The notes under the pieces are model-generated. The model had not been told where the DNA came from, did not search any database, and worked only from the letters and a program-made list of their open reading frames with translations. Of a DNA stretch of 40,823 bases, positions 8,693 to 17,131 are shown one piece after another; position 1 is the first letter of the stretch; the number at the start of each line of letters is the position of its first letter. Origin of the DNA: Pseudoalteromonas sp. 3D05 (GTDB lineage: Bacteria; Pseudomonadota; Gammaproteobacteria; Enterobacterales; Alteromonadaceae); NCBI RefSeq assembly GCF_002723455.1, contig NZ_PDUS01000008.1, positions 52,299 through 93,121 of the forward strand, given 5' to 3'. The position numbers were made by a program, and so were the translations under genes.

Positions 8693-9100
8693 TTACAAAG
8701 ATAAATTCTCTTTAGCGCGATTTAGGTTATGCGATACCAATTTGCTATTAGAGATTTGTGCAGCTTCATATAAATCAGATAAACCAGCAGTGTCGTTTTT
8801 AGCCATAATGCGTGACACGCCACGGTTACTTAATGCAAAAGAAGTTAACTGACGTACTTTAAATTTTGGACCGTCGCTTTCTTTCAATAGTGCAATGGCT
8901 TGTGTACAAATAGCCTCTGCTTGCGCGTAATTTTTTAACTTAACATTTGATACGCAGCTATTAAATGACGCTTCGAGTGGCTGTGAAGCGGTTGCTTGCT
9001 CAATAACCATTAATTTATAGTCACTACCACCAGCCATAGCAGCTGCTGAACAAGTTAAAAGTGAGCCAAGTGCGATAGATTTGATAAGTGAAAATTTCAT
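8693..9100 (-). CDS. Secreted TPR-like small protein, copy A of three
   Basis: A 135-residue protein with a clear signal peptide (cleavage after AMA, residue 23) and a mature part that reads as two or three TPR-like helices: NYAQAEAICTQAIALLKES (about 57-75) and FALSNRGVSRIMAKND. Two cysteines (49 and 65) could form a disulfide in the periplasm. Copies B and C lie at 19788-20195 and 23436-23843. Residues 1-107 are the same in all three except residue 55 (Leu here and in C, Ser in B), while the last 28 residues differ. AGGA lies 8 bases before the ATG. Function unknown; the neighbouring cupin operon is a separate transcript ended by its own terminator. Confidence 0.85.
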   Translation of the reverse strand: MKFSLIKSIALGSLLTCSAAAMAGGSDYKLMVIEQATASQPLEASFNSCVSNVKLKNYAQAEAICTQAIALLKESDGPKFKVRQLTSFALSNRGVSRIMAKNDTAGLSDLYEAAQISNSKLVSHNLNRAKENLSL

Positions 9101-9146
9101 GATTACATTCCTATTAAGTTACGTCGTCTTTGTTGCCGACAACTGA

Positions 9147-9175
9147 ACTTTAAGCTGTTAATGCAATTGCGACAA
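9147..9175 (-). promoter_or_regulatory. Promoter of TPR-like copy A
   Basis: On the minus strand TTGTCG (9175-9170) and TAAAGT (9152-9147) are 17 bp apart, a good sigma-70 layout. The same hexamers and spacing are kept in copies B and C although the B spacer sequence differs, which supports their being functional. Sequence similarity of copy A with the others stops at about 9180. Confidence 0.55.
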
Positions 9176-9185
9176 ACGATTAAAA

Positions 9186-9217
9186 AAGCCCTTAACGGCG
9201 GGTTGAATTAAGGGCTT
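9186..9217 (-). terminator. Terminator of the Rieske/ALDH/cupin operon
   Basis: AAGCCCTTAA (9186-9195) pairs with TTAAGGGCTT (9208-9217). Read on the minus strand, the stem continues into TTTTTA, a strong intrinsic terminator directly after the cupin gene. Confidence 0.88.
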
Positions 9218-9243
9218 GGGAACTAAATTTAACGTTATTGGCT

Positions 9244-9594
9244 TTAGACGATACCGTGAAGTTCCTTCCAGTTTCCAGGGTGCACTACATACCCAAATAG
9301 TGCATAGCCACCGTAAACCAACTCGGTTCCTTCGGGTATCCAAAGCATTTGACCCGGATATACATGATGGGTTACGCCATCCGCAGTGAGCTCAAAACAA
9401 CCTTCAATCACAAAAATAACCTCATCGTAGAGCACAGTCCATGCAACCTCTGCGCCCTCCCACTTAGCAAAGCCTACACCAATATGAGGTGATATTTCAG
9501 TGCTTAGCGCGCGAGCGACATAAGCCATGCCCGGGTTGTCACCCCGTACATTGAAGCTAAGTAGTTTGCTATCGACTAATTTTACCTGTTTCAT
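9244..9594 (-). CDS. Small cupin protein (EutQ-like)
   Basis: A 116-residue single-domain cupin. The beta-barrel motifs are visible as DEVIFVIEGCFELTADG (about 57-73) and HHVYPGQMLWIPEGTEL (about 75-91). The His/Glu set of the metal site is incomplete: Glu58 and His75/76 are candidates. It most resembles the EutQ-type cupins. Its start codon overlaps the stop of the flavoenzyme gene (ATGA), with GGAG six bases upstream, so it is the last gene of the five-gene catabolic operon. A role as a small isomerase, hydrolase or binding protein for a pathway intermediate is a guess. There is no microcompartment or ethanolamine gene nearby, so a role in ethanolamine use is unlikely. Confidence 0.8.
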   Translation of the reverse strand: MKQVKLVDSKLLSFNVRGDNPGMAYVARALSTEISPHIGVGFAKWEGAEVAWTVLYDEVIFVIEGCFELTADGVTHHVYPGQMLWIPEGTELVYGGYALFGYVVHPGNWKELHGIV

Positions 9595-10907
9595 ATTTCA
9601 CTCCTGCTTTGCCATTTCGCCAGCTTGATCCGGCTTTTCACCCCAAAACCTAAGAATGGTTCAGGTGGATTTAAGCTCGGCATGCCAGTTACTTTTTGTA
9701 TATCGCTCAACGCATTTGATGTTGCGCCGACGACGTAATCGGCCAGTAAGCTACCTGATATTGTTCCCCAAGCTACACCCACACCGTTATCACAAGCACT
9801 AGCGTAGACCCCATCATCGAGTTCGCCAAAAAAATTGGTGAAATTTCGTGAAATAGCATAGCTCCCTCCCCACGTATGAGTGAAAGGTACATGAGCTAAT
9901 TGGGGATACCTAGCGAGAAAAACTTTGCGATGTTCGCTCTGAATGTCTGCACGCACTTTATCGTTAATGCTGTTGCCATATTTCGTAACGTGTTTATAGG
10001 TATTGCGAATTAAAATGCGTCGATCAGCGGTCATTCTCAAAGTTGTGCCAGCATGGTCAGCAGGTGTGAGCCCCCAATCAAGCGTCCCGCTGTAGTGGTG
10101 CATTTCATGATCGGTTAATGGTCGGGTCCAGCTCGCAAAGGTCATCACGGGTAATAGCCGGTTCTTTAAAAAACCAAACTCGCGGGTGAAAATACTGGTG
10201 CCTAATAACAGCTTTGCTGTTTTAATACTGCCATTTTCTCCGTGTAACTGCCAAGATCCCTGCTCTTTTGTTAAACGTTGGATAGGCGAATTTTCAAGTA
10301 CTTCAACATTGCTTGGTAGACTCGCTGCAAGCCCACAAGCCAACGCAGCAGGTTGAACTAAATAACCGCCGGGGGTATAAATAGCACGGCTGTAGTAATC
10401 TGTGCCCAGTACTTTAGCTAGTTGATTACTATCAACATGTTCAAATGGCTCGCCTAGGTCTGTCATTAAATGCTCAAAATGGTCTAAATAAGCTTCACCT
10501 CGCGGCCCTACTGCACCTTGGTATTTTCCGGCGGCGGACCATTGACAATCAATATTGTGTTTATCAATTAAAGATGACAGCTGCTTAATTGCAGCACGAT
10601 TTAACGACAATAGCCTTTGTTTATGTGCAGGATCTGGATGCTCTAATGAAAATTTATGTGGCAAATCGATTACAAATCCAGAATTGCGCCCTGATGCGCC
10701 TTGACCAACTTGTTGCGCATCAATTAGAGCAATACGAGCATTGGGTTCAAGTTCAGCCAAACGCCTTGCCATAGCAAGTCCAGCGAAACCTGCCCCCAAA
10801 ACAACATAATCGGCACTTTGAGCGCCCTTTAAGCTCGGCTTTTCAGTTTGAGGTACTAGCGTGTGATACCAGCCGCAAGTATTATCATCATGTGGTAGAT
10901 TAATCAT
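9591..10907 (-). CDS. DAO-family FAD-dependent oxidoreductase (PuuB-like)
   Basis: A 438-residue flavoprotein of the D-amino-acid-oxidase fold. FAD binding is shown by YVVLGAGFAGLAMARRL (34-50) followed by an acidic strand end and the GASGRNSGF motif (about 70), which is typical of gamma-glutamylputrescine oxidase and sarcosine oxidase-like enzymes. The C-terminal part has the WGGSYAISRN and DNGVGVAWGTISG segments that contact FAD. There is no signal peptide. Such enzymes oxidise secondary or primary amines; here it could demethylate an N-methyl amino acid formed after the Rieske step. It starts three bases after the rubredoxin-reductase stop, with GGAG overlapping that stop, and overlaps the cupin gene by four bases. 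Confidence 0.88.
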   Translation of the reverse strand: MINLPHDDNTCGWYHTLVPQTEKPSLKGAQSADYVVLGAGFAGLAMARRLAELEPNARIALIDAQQVGQGASGRNSGFVIDLPHKFSLEHPDPAHKQRLLSLNRAAIKQLSSLIDKHNIDCQWSAAGKYQGAVGPRGEAYLDHFEHLMTDLGEPFEHVDSNQLAKVLGTDYYSRAIYTPGGYLVQPAALACGLAASLPSNVEVLENSPIQRLTKEQGSWQLHGENGSIKTAKLLLGTSIFTREFGFLKNRLLPVMTFASWTRPLTDHEMHHYSGTLDWGLTPADHAGTTLRMTADRRILIRNTYKHVTKYGNSINDKVRADIQSEHRKVFLARYPQLAHVPFTHTWGGSYAISRNFTNFFGELDDGVYASACDNGVGVAWGTISGSLLADYVVGATSNALSDIQKVTGMPSLNPPEPFLGFGVKSRIKLAKWQSRSEI

Positions 10908-10910
10908 TTG

Positions 10911-12302
10911 CTACTCCGTTACAGCATGTGTTGGTGAATCAATCTGTCCAAGCCAATAATTGCGTGTCGATTGCACCTGCTTACCTAGTAAAGCAAAGCC
11001 TAATACTTTATCCTCTGCACAATTAAACACGGCAGTAAACTCCCCCTCTTGCTGCTTAATATGCCATTGTCCTTGCGCCTGTGCAGCAACAGGGTACAGC
11101 GATAAAGGCATGACAGGTGTTTTTACTAACACGGGTGACGCGACAAACTCAGCTTTTTCAAATTTACCTAATAAGCTATTAACTAATGCTGGGAGCATTT
11201 GATTAATTGGGGCTATATAAGGTTGCCAACCTTGTGATGTTTGAGCACAATCCCCTAAAGAAAAAATAGCTTCATCGCTGGTTTGGCCATAATCATTCAC
11301 GATTATGCCTCGCTCAACATCAAGTCCTGCTTGCTCTGCTAAGTGTGTGTTGGGTTTTAAACCGACCGCAGACAGTACAATATCAACCTCGAGCTCTTCG
11401 CCACCACTTAGTTTAACAATTGAGCCCGTATCGTTGTTTTGCTCTATATGACTAATACTGTTTTGAAGAAACCATTGGACACCTAACTCTGATAGTTTAT
11501 GTTGTAAAGCTTCACCTAAAGTATGTGGGATTAAGCGTGACATAGGCCATTGACCTAATCCAATGACAGAAACTTGGTAGCCGCTAGCAATTAAGTCATT
11601 TGCAAATTCACAACCAATTAAACCATCACCTAAAATTGCAACGCGCTTTTTCCCATCAAGGTGGCGTGTAAATCGATCATGATCCATCAAGTCGTTTACG
11701 CTAAATACCTTACTGCAATCTCCTGAAATAGGGACTTCAATGGCTGTTGCCCCAGTAGCGAGCACTAAACGCCCATATTGGTACTCGCCAATACTGGTCA
11801 AAAGGGTTTTCGTTTCACGGTTTATGTGTTCAACACGCGAAAATGGGTAAACACGAATATTGAGTCTACTTTCCCAATCAAGGGCCGCCTCGCTTTGTAA
11901 GTCAGCTGTTTTCTTAGCTTGTGCAAATGAGTTAGACAACGCAGGCTTACTGTATAAAGCACCATCATCAGCTGTAAATACTGTAATATCGACTGTTTTT
12001 GATTGTCTACGTAATGCAGCTGCAACTTGATAACCACTGTGTCCACTGCCAACAATAACGATAGGTGCGCTCAGTGGTGCTATCTCGTCAGGTTCAGCCG
12101 CAATAGCTTGGGCTGATACAAGCGTATTTTCATCGTCGCTTAACTCCATCATTTCAAAATCAGCTTTACCAACAAGGCAATCAGGGCATACCCAATCCTC
12201 AGGTACATCTTCCCATCGAGTGCCAGGTAAAATTCCATCTGCTGGCCAACCTTCAGCTTCATCGTAGATCAGGCCACAAATAATACAGAGCCACTTTTTC
12301 AT
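10911..12302 (-). CDS. Rubredoxin - NAD(P)H:rubredoxin reductase fusion protein
   Basis: A 463-residue natural fusion. Residues 1-52 are a rubredoxin with the iron-binding pairs C6-x2-C9 and C39-x2-C42. A roughly 25-residue linker leads to a two-dinucleotide-domain flavoprotein reductase: FAD motif [10 protein letters not shown] (81-90), an NAD(P)H motif [10 protein letters not shown] (about 220) and the C-terminal FAD motif (SLGDCAQ). Rubredoxin reductases normally feed alkane hydroxylases; here the likely electron acceptor is the Rieske oxygenase two genes upstream, since no conventional ferredoxin-type reductase is present. AGGA lies seven bases before the ATG. A 96-bp gap with a hairpin separates it from the aldehyde dehydrogenase gene. 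Confidence 0.9.
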   Translation of the reverse strand: MKKWLCIICGLIYDEAEGWPADGILPGTRWEDVPEDWVCPDCLVGKADFEMMELSDDENTLVSAQAIAAEPDEIAPLSAPIVIVGSGHSGYQVAAALRRQSKTVDITVFTADDGALYSKPALSNSFAQAKKTADLQSEAALDWESRLNIRVYPFSRVEHINRETKTLLTSIGEYQYGRLVLATGATAIEVPISGDCSKVFSVNDLMDHDRFTRHLDGKKRVAILGDGLIGCEFANDLIASGYQVSVIGLGQWPMSRLIPHTLGEALQHKLSELGVQWFLQNSISHIEQNNDTGSIVKLSGGEELEVDIVLSAVGLKPNTHLAEQAGLDVERGIIVNDYGQTSDEAIFSLGDCAQTSQGWQPYIAPINQMLPALVNSLLGKFEKAEFVASPVLVKTPVMPLSLYPVAAQAQGQWHIKQQEGEFTAVFNCAEDKVLGFALLGKQVQSTRNYWLGQIDSPTHAVTE

Positions 12303-12330
12303 TTTTTTATCCTACTTATTGAGCTCAAAG

Positions 12331-12371
12331 TGACCTGTTTACTGTTTATAAGAGCAAATATAAACAGGTCA
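12331..12371 (-). other. Inverted repeat inside the catabolic operon
   Basis: TGACCTGTTTA (12331-12341) and TAAACAGGTCA (12361-12371) are exact complements around a 19-base centre, in the only sizeable gap of the operon. No T-run follows on the minus strand, so it is more likely an mRNA processing or stabilising stem, a partial terminator or an operator than a strong terminator. Confidence 0.5.
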
Positions 12372-12398
12372 TTTCAAGCTAACATGATTACCCAAGAG

Positions 12399-13817
12399 CT
12401 ATAAACGAACGGCTATATTGCGTGTTTGTACATAACTATAAATTGCTTCTTGGCCTTTTTCTCGGCCAAAACCAGACAAGCCAACGCCACCAAATGGTGT
12501 TTCAATTCCACCAGCAAACCATTCATTAATAAAGACTTGCCCACCACGTAGCTGTTGCGCAATTTGCAGAGTCGGATTCAACCTTTCACCAAATACACCG
12601 GCAACTAAACCAAATTCAGTGCCATTTGCAATATCTACAGCGTTTTGTTCGTCTTCAAAAGGCATCACAACTAACACAGGACCAAACACTTCTTGTTGAG
12701 CAATAGACATATCAGCTGTCGCTTCAATTACCGTTGGGGCGACGAAATAACCGGGTAAATCGGGAGCAAAGCCACCCGTCAGTATATTTGCTCCTTCTTG
12801 CTTTGCTTGTTCAATCATTGCTAATACACTGGTTTGTTGATCTTTTGAAACTACAGGAGTTAAATCAACTTGGTGTTCACCTGAGCCAATCACTAAGCTT
12901 TGTGCCATTGCAACCACAGCATCTTTTACTTCTTCATATCGTGATTGATGAATTAAAAGACGTGACATAGCTGAGCAAACTTGCCCTGCATTAAAGAAAA
13001 TTCCAGCGCGTACGCTGCTAATAACTTTATTTATATCAGCATCACTGAGAACAATGGCAGCCGACTTCCCACCTAACTCCATGACAGACGGAGTAGCTCG
13101 TGCAGCGGCATCTTTTAATATTCTCTGACCTGTAGGAACTGAGCCTGTAAAAACAATCTGATTCACATCTTTATGTGAAACCAAGTGGCTGCCTACAGTA
13201 GAACCTTTACCGCACAGTAAATTAACTGCCCCTTTAGGAAAGCCTGCTCTTTGCAGTGCTTTAATTAAGTACACCATACCTATGGGAGATATTTCGGGTG
13301 ACTTAATCACTACAGCATTTCCTGCTGCTAATGCAGGCGCTAAAGAACGTGCACAAATTGATACGGGGAAATTCCATGGAACAATTTGTACCGACACGCC
13401 CATTGGCACATATTGGGTAAAATCAATATAGTTTTTGCCTAAAGGGATAGATGTGCCTTCAAGTTTATCCGCCATCCCGCCGTAATACTCAAAATAGCGA
13501 GCGGCCTCTAAAAACTCATCTTTTGCATCAATAAGTGATTTGCCATTTTCACGGCAAAGAACTAAAGCTCCTTCATCCGCTATATCTCTAATTGCTTTTG
13601 CAGCATTGAGCATCCATGTAGTGCGAATGGCTGGGCGCACCTGCGAAAGCTCACCGCCTTGCACGCATAGGCTTGCAGCTTGCATTGCATTATCTGCATC
13701 TTTTATCGTGGCACTTGCTATTGTTGCATATGCCATGGCCGATGAAGGGTTCATCACAGTAAGTTGCTGCTCAGCATCAACCCATTGGCCATCAATATAA
13801 TTTAAATAATGCTTCAT
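12399..13817 (-). CDS. NAD(P)-dependent aldehyde dehydrogenase
   Basis: A 472-residue member of the aldehyde dehydrogenase superfamily, usual length. The oxyanion Asn motif (VPWNFPVS, about 143-150), the general-base Glu in VMELGGKSA (about 248) and the catalytic Cys in FNAGQVCSA (about 282) are all present, followed by the C-terminal EVFGPVL and PFGGVGLSGFGREKG motifs. It resembles betaine-aldehyde and succinate-semialdehyde type enzymes. Its ATG directly follows the TAA of the Rieske gene, and GGAGG sits inside the end of that gene, so the two are translationally linked. It probably oxidises an aldehyde released by the oxygenase, for example a semialdehyde. Confidence 0.93.
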   Translation of the reverse strand: MKHYLNYIDGQWVDAEQQLTVMNPSSAMAYATIASATIKDADNAMQAASLCVQGGELSQVRPAIRTTWMLNAAKAIRDIADEGALVLCRENGKSLIDAKDEFLEAARYFEYYGGMADKLEGTSIPLGKNYIDFTQYVPMGVSVQIVPWNFPVSICARSLAPALAAGNAVVIKSPEISPIGMVYLIKALQRAGFPKGAVNLLCGKGSTVGSHLVSHKDVNQIVFTGSVPTGQRILKDAAARATPSVMELGGKSAAIVLSDADINKVISSVRAGIFFNAGQVCSAMSRLLIHQSRYEEVKDAVVAMAQSLVIGSGEHQVDLTPVVSKDQQTSVLAMIEQAKQEGANILTGGFAPDLPGYFVAPTVIEATADMSIAQQEVFGPVLVVMPFEDEQNAVDIANGTEFGLVAGVFGERLNPTLQIAQQLRGGQVFINEWFAGGIETPFGGVGLSGFGREKGQEAIYSYVQTRNIAVRL

Positions 13818-15005
13818 TTAAGCCTCCGACACTGATTTAACTTGCTGCGCTAACCAAATTTGGAAAAAATGGGTTGGCGTATCCATTTCTGGTGAAAATG
13901 CCCCACCACCAAATCCCGGTGAATAACGACCTTGCTGCATCCCTTCAACAGCTCCGATATCTTCACCAAACACCACGCGCCAAGATTCAAGTGTTGCTGT
14001 ACGACAGGCTGCGTATTCATCTTTAGTTGCTTCATCGGTGATATAAAATATACGTAGTCGCTCAATCGTTTTGTCAGTGCTAATTGGGTCAATCATCATG
14101 GCAAATGCATGATCAGCTTGAATGCCAATTAATACATTTGGAAACAACGCAATGTATTCGGCATGGCGCAGTTTATCTTCTGGCCAGCTAGGAAATTTAG
14201 GAAGATGGGTCCCTGCAGTATCGGATAAATTATATTTGTAGCTTCCTTGGCCAGAAAAACGTTCATCAAACATAATATTGTAATGATCTTCTAGCTTCGA
14301 ATAAGTGTTTAATGCAGGGTGAACCCAGGGTAAGTGATAGGCTTCACAAAAGTTCTCTATGGTTAGCTTCCAGTTACTTTTAACTTCGATTTCGAGGTGA
14401 CCGCCCATATTCGCTCTGCGTAATAAACTAAGCCCATCATCGCCTAAAAATTCATGCCAACGTTTTTGAAGAGGCGCAATGTGTTGGTCAAAACTTGGCG
14501 CATCAGCAGATAAATTGACGAATACCATATCCATCCATATAGCTGAACGCAGTGGTTTTAACCCGTGTTGCTCACATTTAAAGCGATCGTCCTTATGTTT
14601 GCCTATACCTCCCACATGAGGTGTGCCTTTTAGACTGCCATTTAAATCATATGTCCAAGAGTGATAAGGGCAGCGGATCATGCCCTGAACTTCACCCGCT
14701 TCGTGTACTAACTTCATTCCACGGTGGCTACATACATTATGAAATACTTGCACATCACCTTGGCGGTTTTTCATCATCAATAAAGGCAAGTCCATAAAAT
14801 CAATAGGTAAAACATAACCATTTTTTATTAAATCAGATGCAAAGCCTACGCATACCCAAGTTTTGCTGAAAACGTGATCACGCTCAAATTTAAAATACTC
14901 AGGATTTGTATAAGCTTCATTAGGCATACCCGTTGCTTCATGGATAGGGTTTAAAACTCGGTCAATTTGCTGGATAGGAATAATTGTTTGTTTTTCAATG
15001 CTCAT
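13818..15005 (-). CDS. Rieske non-haem iron oxygenase, alpha subunit (betaine-demethylase/carnitine-oxygenase type)
   Basis: A 395-residue terminal oxygenase. The Rieske [2Fe-2S] ligands are C92-x-H94 and C112-x2-H115 (CSHRG and CPYHSWTYD). The mononuclear iron site is in IENFCEAYHLPWVH with His224 and His229 and probably the Asp in EMDTPTHFF. The inter-domain bridging position, Asp in naphthalene dioxygenase, is Glu221 here, as reported for CntA-type carnitine oxygenases. An in-frame ATG at 15083 would add 26 residues; I chose 15005 (MSIEKQTIIP) because the family starts there. No beta subunit is encoded nearby. Together with the BCCT transporter this points to a quaternary amine substrate, but the exact compound is unknown. 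Confidence 0.9.
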   Translation of the reverse strand: MSIEKQTIIPIQQIDRVLNPIHEATGMPNEAYTNPEYFKFERDHVFSKTWVCVGFASDLIKNGYVLPIDFMDLPLLMMKNRQGDVQVFHNVCSHRGMKLVHEAGEVQGMIRCPYHSWTYDLNGSLKGTPHVGGIGKHKDDRFKCEQHGLKPLRSAIWMDMVFVNLSADAPSFDQHIAPLQKRWHEFLGDDGLSLLRRANMGGHLEIEVKSNWKLTIENFCEAYHLPWVHPALNTYSKLEDHYNIMFDERFSGQGSYKYNLSDTAGTHLPKFPSWPEDKLRHAEYIALFPNVLIGIQADHAFAMMIDPISTDKTIERLRIFYITDEATKDEYAACRTATLESWRVVFGEDIGAVEGMQQGRYSPGFGGGAFSPEMDTPTHFFQIWLAQQVKSVSEA

Positions 15006-15365
15006 TGTTGTATCTCTAAGTGTGGAAGTGACGGTACATACAATTGCAGAAACACCATGGCTTTCTTTAAAAGTTAGATACAACCAACCTCAAATAAGCC
15101 TATTCAGCGCAACTACACTTTGCTCTCAATTGAGTTGATTTTGATTAACAAAAACGCAGTAAACAAACGATTAATTAGCCTCCTACCTATGAGTTTTTAT
15201 CATGCATTGTCATTTTATACATTTTGTGAATCACACGGTGCTAAACGCTCACATAACCAAAACTCATGAATCAATGAGAATTAATCATTTGTAAAATACA
15301 GGTTAATTTTTTAGTTTCTTAAAACTTATTCAACAACAACAAAAACAACATCGGGGCACACACAC
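15006..15365. other. Divergent promoter region between the Rieske operon and the BCCT gene
   Basis: This 360-bp gene-free stretch separates two divergent transcripts and should hold both promoters. It contains the CTCAT/ATGAG palindrome listed separately. I could not choose convincing -10/-35 pairs. Confidence 0.6.
15263..15278. promoter_or_regulatory. Candidate operator CTCAT-N6-ATGAG
   Basis: CTCAT (15263-15267) and ATGAG (15274-15278) form a perfect 5-bp dyad with a 6-bp centre, about 88 bp upstream of the BCCT start and 258 bp from the Rieske start. Its position in the shared regulatory region makes it a candidate site for the LysR regulator encoded downstream. Function is inferred only from symmetry and position. 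Confidence 0.3.
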
Positions 15366-17051
15366 ATGAAAACATCCGTCATTCGAGCTAAGTCGGGGGT
15401 CCTCAAAGGGCTAAACCCCACGGTGACGATAGCGTCAAAAGTTATACTCATTGCGTTTATATTATTTATCGTGATACTCGCCAATAAAGCGGGGCAATAT
15501 TTCGAAACTCTATCTACCTTTCTTCTTTACAATATGAAGTGGTTTTCTATCGGCTTAGTCACGTTAGTCGTCGGGTTTTTAGCTTATCTTATGGTTAGCC
15601 GTTATGGTCACATTAGATTAAGTGAAAGCGATGACGATAAGCCCGAATTCAGCTTTTGGGCATGGATTGCCATGTTATTTTCAGGGGGAATGGGCATAGG
15701 GTTAGTTTTTTGGTCAGTCGCTGAGCCAATGTGGCACTATGCCTCTAATCCATTTACAAAGGGGTTAACTGATGAAGCGGCCTCAATGTCAATGCAACTA
15801 ACCTTTTACCATTGGGGACTTCACCCGTGGTCATTATTCGTCATTGTCGCACTGGCCCTTTCTTATTTTTCGTACCGTAAAGGTTTACCTTTTACATTTA
15901 GATCGATTTTATACCCGCTTGTTGGCGAGCGTATTTACGGACCCATTGGTCATGTTGCTGATATCATTACTGTTGCCGTCACTGCATTTGGTATTGCCCA
16001 AACATTAAGTTTAGGCGTTATCCAGATCAACTCAGGATTAGAGCAAACTTTTGGTATTGAAGTAAGCTTAATGACTCAATCAATATTAATTATTACTTTG
16101 TGTACAATTGCTGTTGGCTCGGTGTTATCTGGGGTTGGCCGTGGTATCCGGCTTTTGTCTCAATGGAATATGCTATTGTCACTTTTATTAGTCCTAATTG
16201 TATTGGCGATAGGCCCTACCCGGTATGTTCTTAATATATTTATGGAAAGCACCGGAAACTACATGCAAAACCTAGTCAGCATGGGTTTATGGACAGACAC
16301 CCAAAATGATTCAGGTTGGCAAAGCTCTTGGACTGCTTTTTATTGGCCTTGGTGGATGACATGGGCTCCATTTGTGGGTATGTTTATAGCGCGTATTTCC
16401 CGCGGACGCACAATCAGAGAGCTTATAGGGGGTGCGCTCGTTGCGCCGACTGTTATTGCCTTTATCTGGCTATCTGTTTTTGGTGGAAGTGCACTTAAAA
16501 TGGAACAAAATGAGCGAGTTGCCTATCAGCAACAAACAGCAATATCGAGCGCAAAAGCTCAAATAGACGCTGACGAATTTGCTGGCGGGCAAATATTAAA
16601 TGCGACAAAGAAAGACAGTACGCGTGCATTATTCACGCTATTTGATAACTTAGATGGTGCGCTCCTTGGTAAGCTACTGAGCGTACTTGCCTGCATTTTA
16701 CTTGCAACTTACTTTATTACCTCAGCTGATTCAGGAACCTTAATTTTATGTATTTTAGATGCAGCAGGCGATACTGAACCGCCAAAATCAATTCGAATTT
16801 TATGGGGTATTGTTATCGCGCTAATTGCGTGGGTTTTAATATACGCAGGTGGCCTGCAGGCGATTAAGTATGCCTCGATTATCATTGGCTTCCCCATTTC
16901 TATTTTTATATTAATGATGGGGGTCACGCTGTTTTACAGCATACGTCGAGAGCCAAAACCATGGGCTATGCTGCCCCAACATGTTCACCCCTGTAAAGAG
17001 CAGCTAGATGGGCCTGTTGAGCATCTAAATCCGGCTCATAAAGCAGACTAA
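15366..17051 (+). CDS. BCCT-family betaine/carnitine/choline-type transporter
   Basis: A 561-residue, twelve-helix secondary transporter. TM3 carries SGGMGIGLVFWSVAEP (about 106-121); the GMGIG form is that of Na+-coupled BetP-like carriers, unlike GIGIG in the carnitine antiporter CaiT. TM8 has the aromatic substrate box YWPWWMTWAPFVGMFIARIS (about 325-344) with the conserved W-W-x-x-W, and ITSADSGT follows near residue 460. There is no long regulatory C-terminal tail, so it is probably a nutrient carrier and not an osmosensor. It is divergent from the Rieske operon and likely imports that pathway's zwitterionic N- or S-methylated substrate. Confidence 0.94.
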   Translation: MKTSVIRAKSGVLKGLNPTVTIASKVILIAFILFIVILANKAGQYFETLSTFLLYNMKWFSIGLVTLVVGFLAYLMVSRYGHIRLSESDDDKPEFSFWAWIAMLFSGGMGIGLVFWSVAEPMWHYASNPFTKGLTDEAASMSMQLTFYHWGLHPWSLFVIVALALSYFSYRKGLPFTFRSILYPLVGERIYGPIGHVADIITVAVTAFGIAQTLSLGVIQINSGLEQTFGIEVSLMTQSILIITLCTIAVGSVLSGVGRGIRLLSQWNMLLSLLLVLIVLAIGPTRYVLNIFMESTGNYMQNLVSMGLWTDTQNDSGWQSSWTAFYWPWWMTWAPFVGMFIARISRGRTIRELIGGALVAPTVIAFIWLSVFGGSALKMEQNERVAYQQQTAISSAKAQIDADEFAGGQILNATKKDSTRALFTLFDNLDGALLGKLLSVLACILLATYFITSADSGTLILCILDAAGDTEPPKSIRILWGIVIALIAWVLIYAGGLQAIKYASIIIGFPISIFILMMGVTLFYSIRREPKPWAMLPQHVHPCKEQLDGPVEHLNPAHKAD

Positions 17052-17075
17052 CTTAAATCTTAATTCGTTATAAAC

Positions 17076-17100
17076 AAGCTCCCGTAATTTACGGGAGCTT
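17076..17100. terminator. Bidirectional terminator between BCCT and LysR genes
   Basis: AAGCTCCCG (17076-17084) pairs with CGGGAGCTT (17092-17100) over a seven-base loop. It lies between two convergent genes and has Ts after the stem on the plus strand. Confidence 0.85.
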
Positions 17101-17131
17101 TCTTGTATCATAATATTATTAAGAATAGCGT

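Noticed and set aside
8693..9594. TPR copy A as part of the catabolic operon
   Set aside because: A strong terminator (9186-9217) and its own promoter (9147-9175) separate it from the cupin gene.
9244..9594. Ethanolamine utilisation role for the EutQ-like cupin
   Set aside because: No ethanolamine lyase, shell or other eut genes are nearby; it is embedded in an oxygenase operon.
10589..10774. Antisense open frame inside the flavoenzyme gene, and similar frames inside other genes
   Set aside because: They lack ribosome-binding sites and lie opposite well-conserved coding sequence; they are by-products of the real frames.
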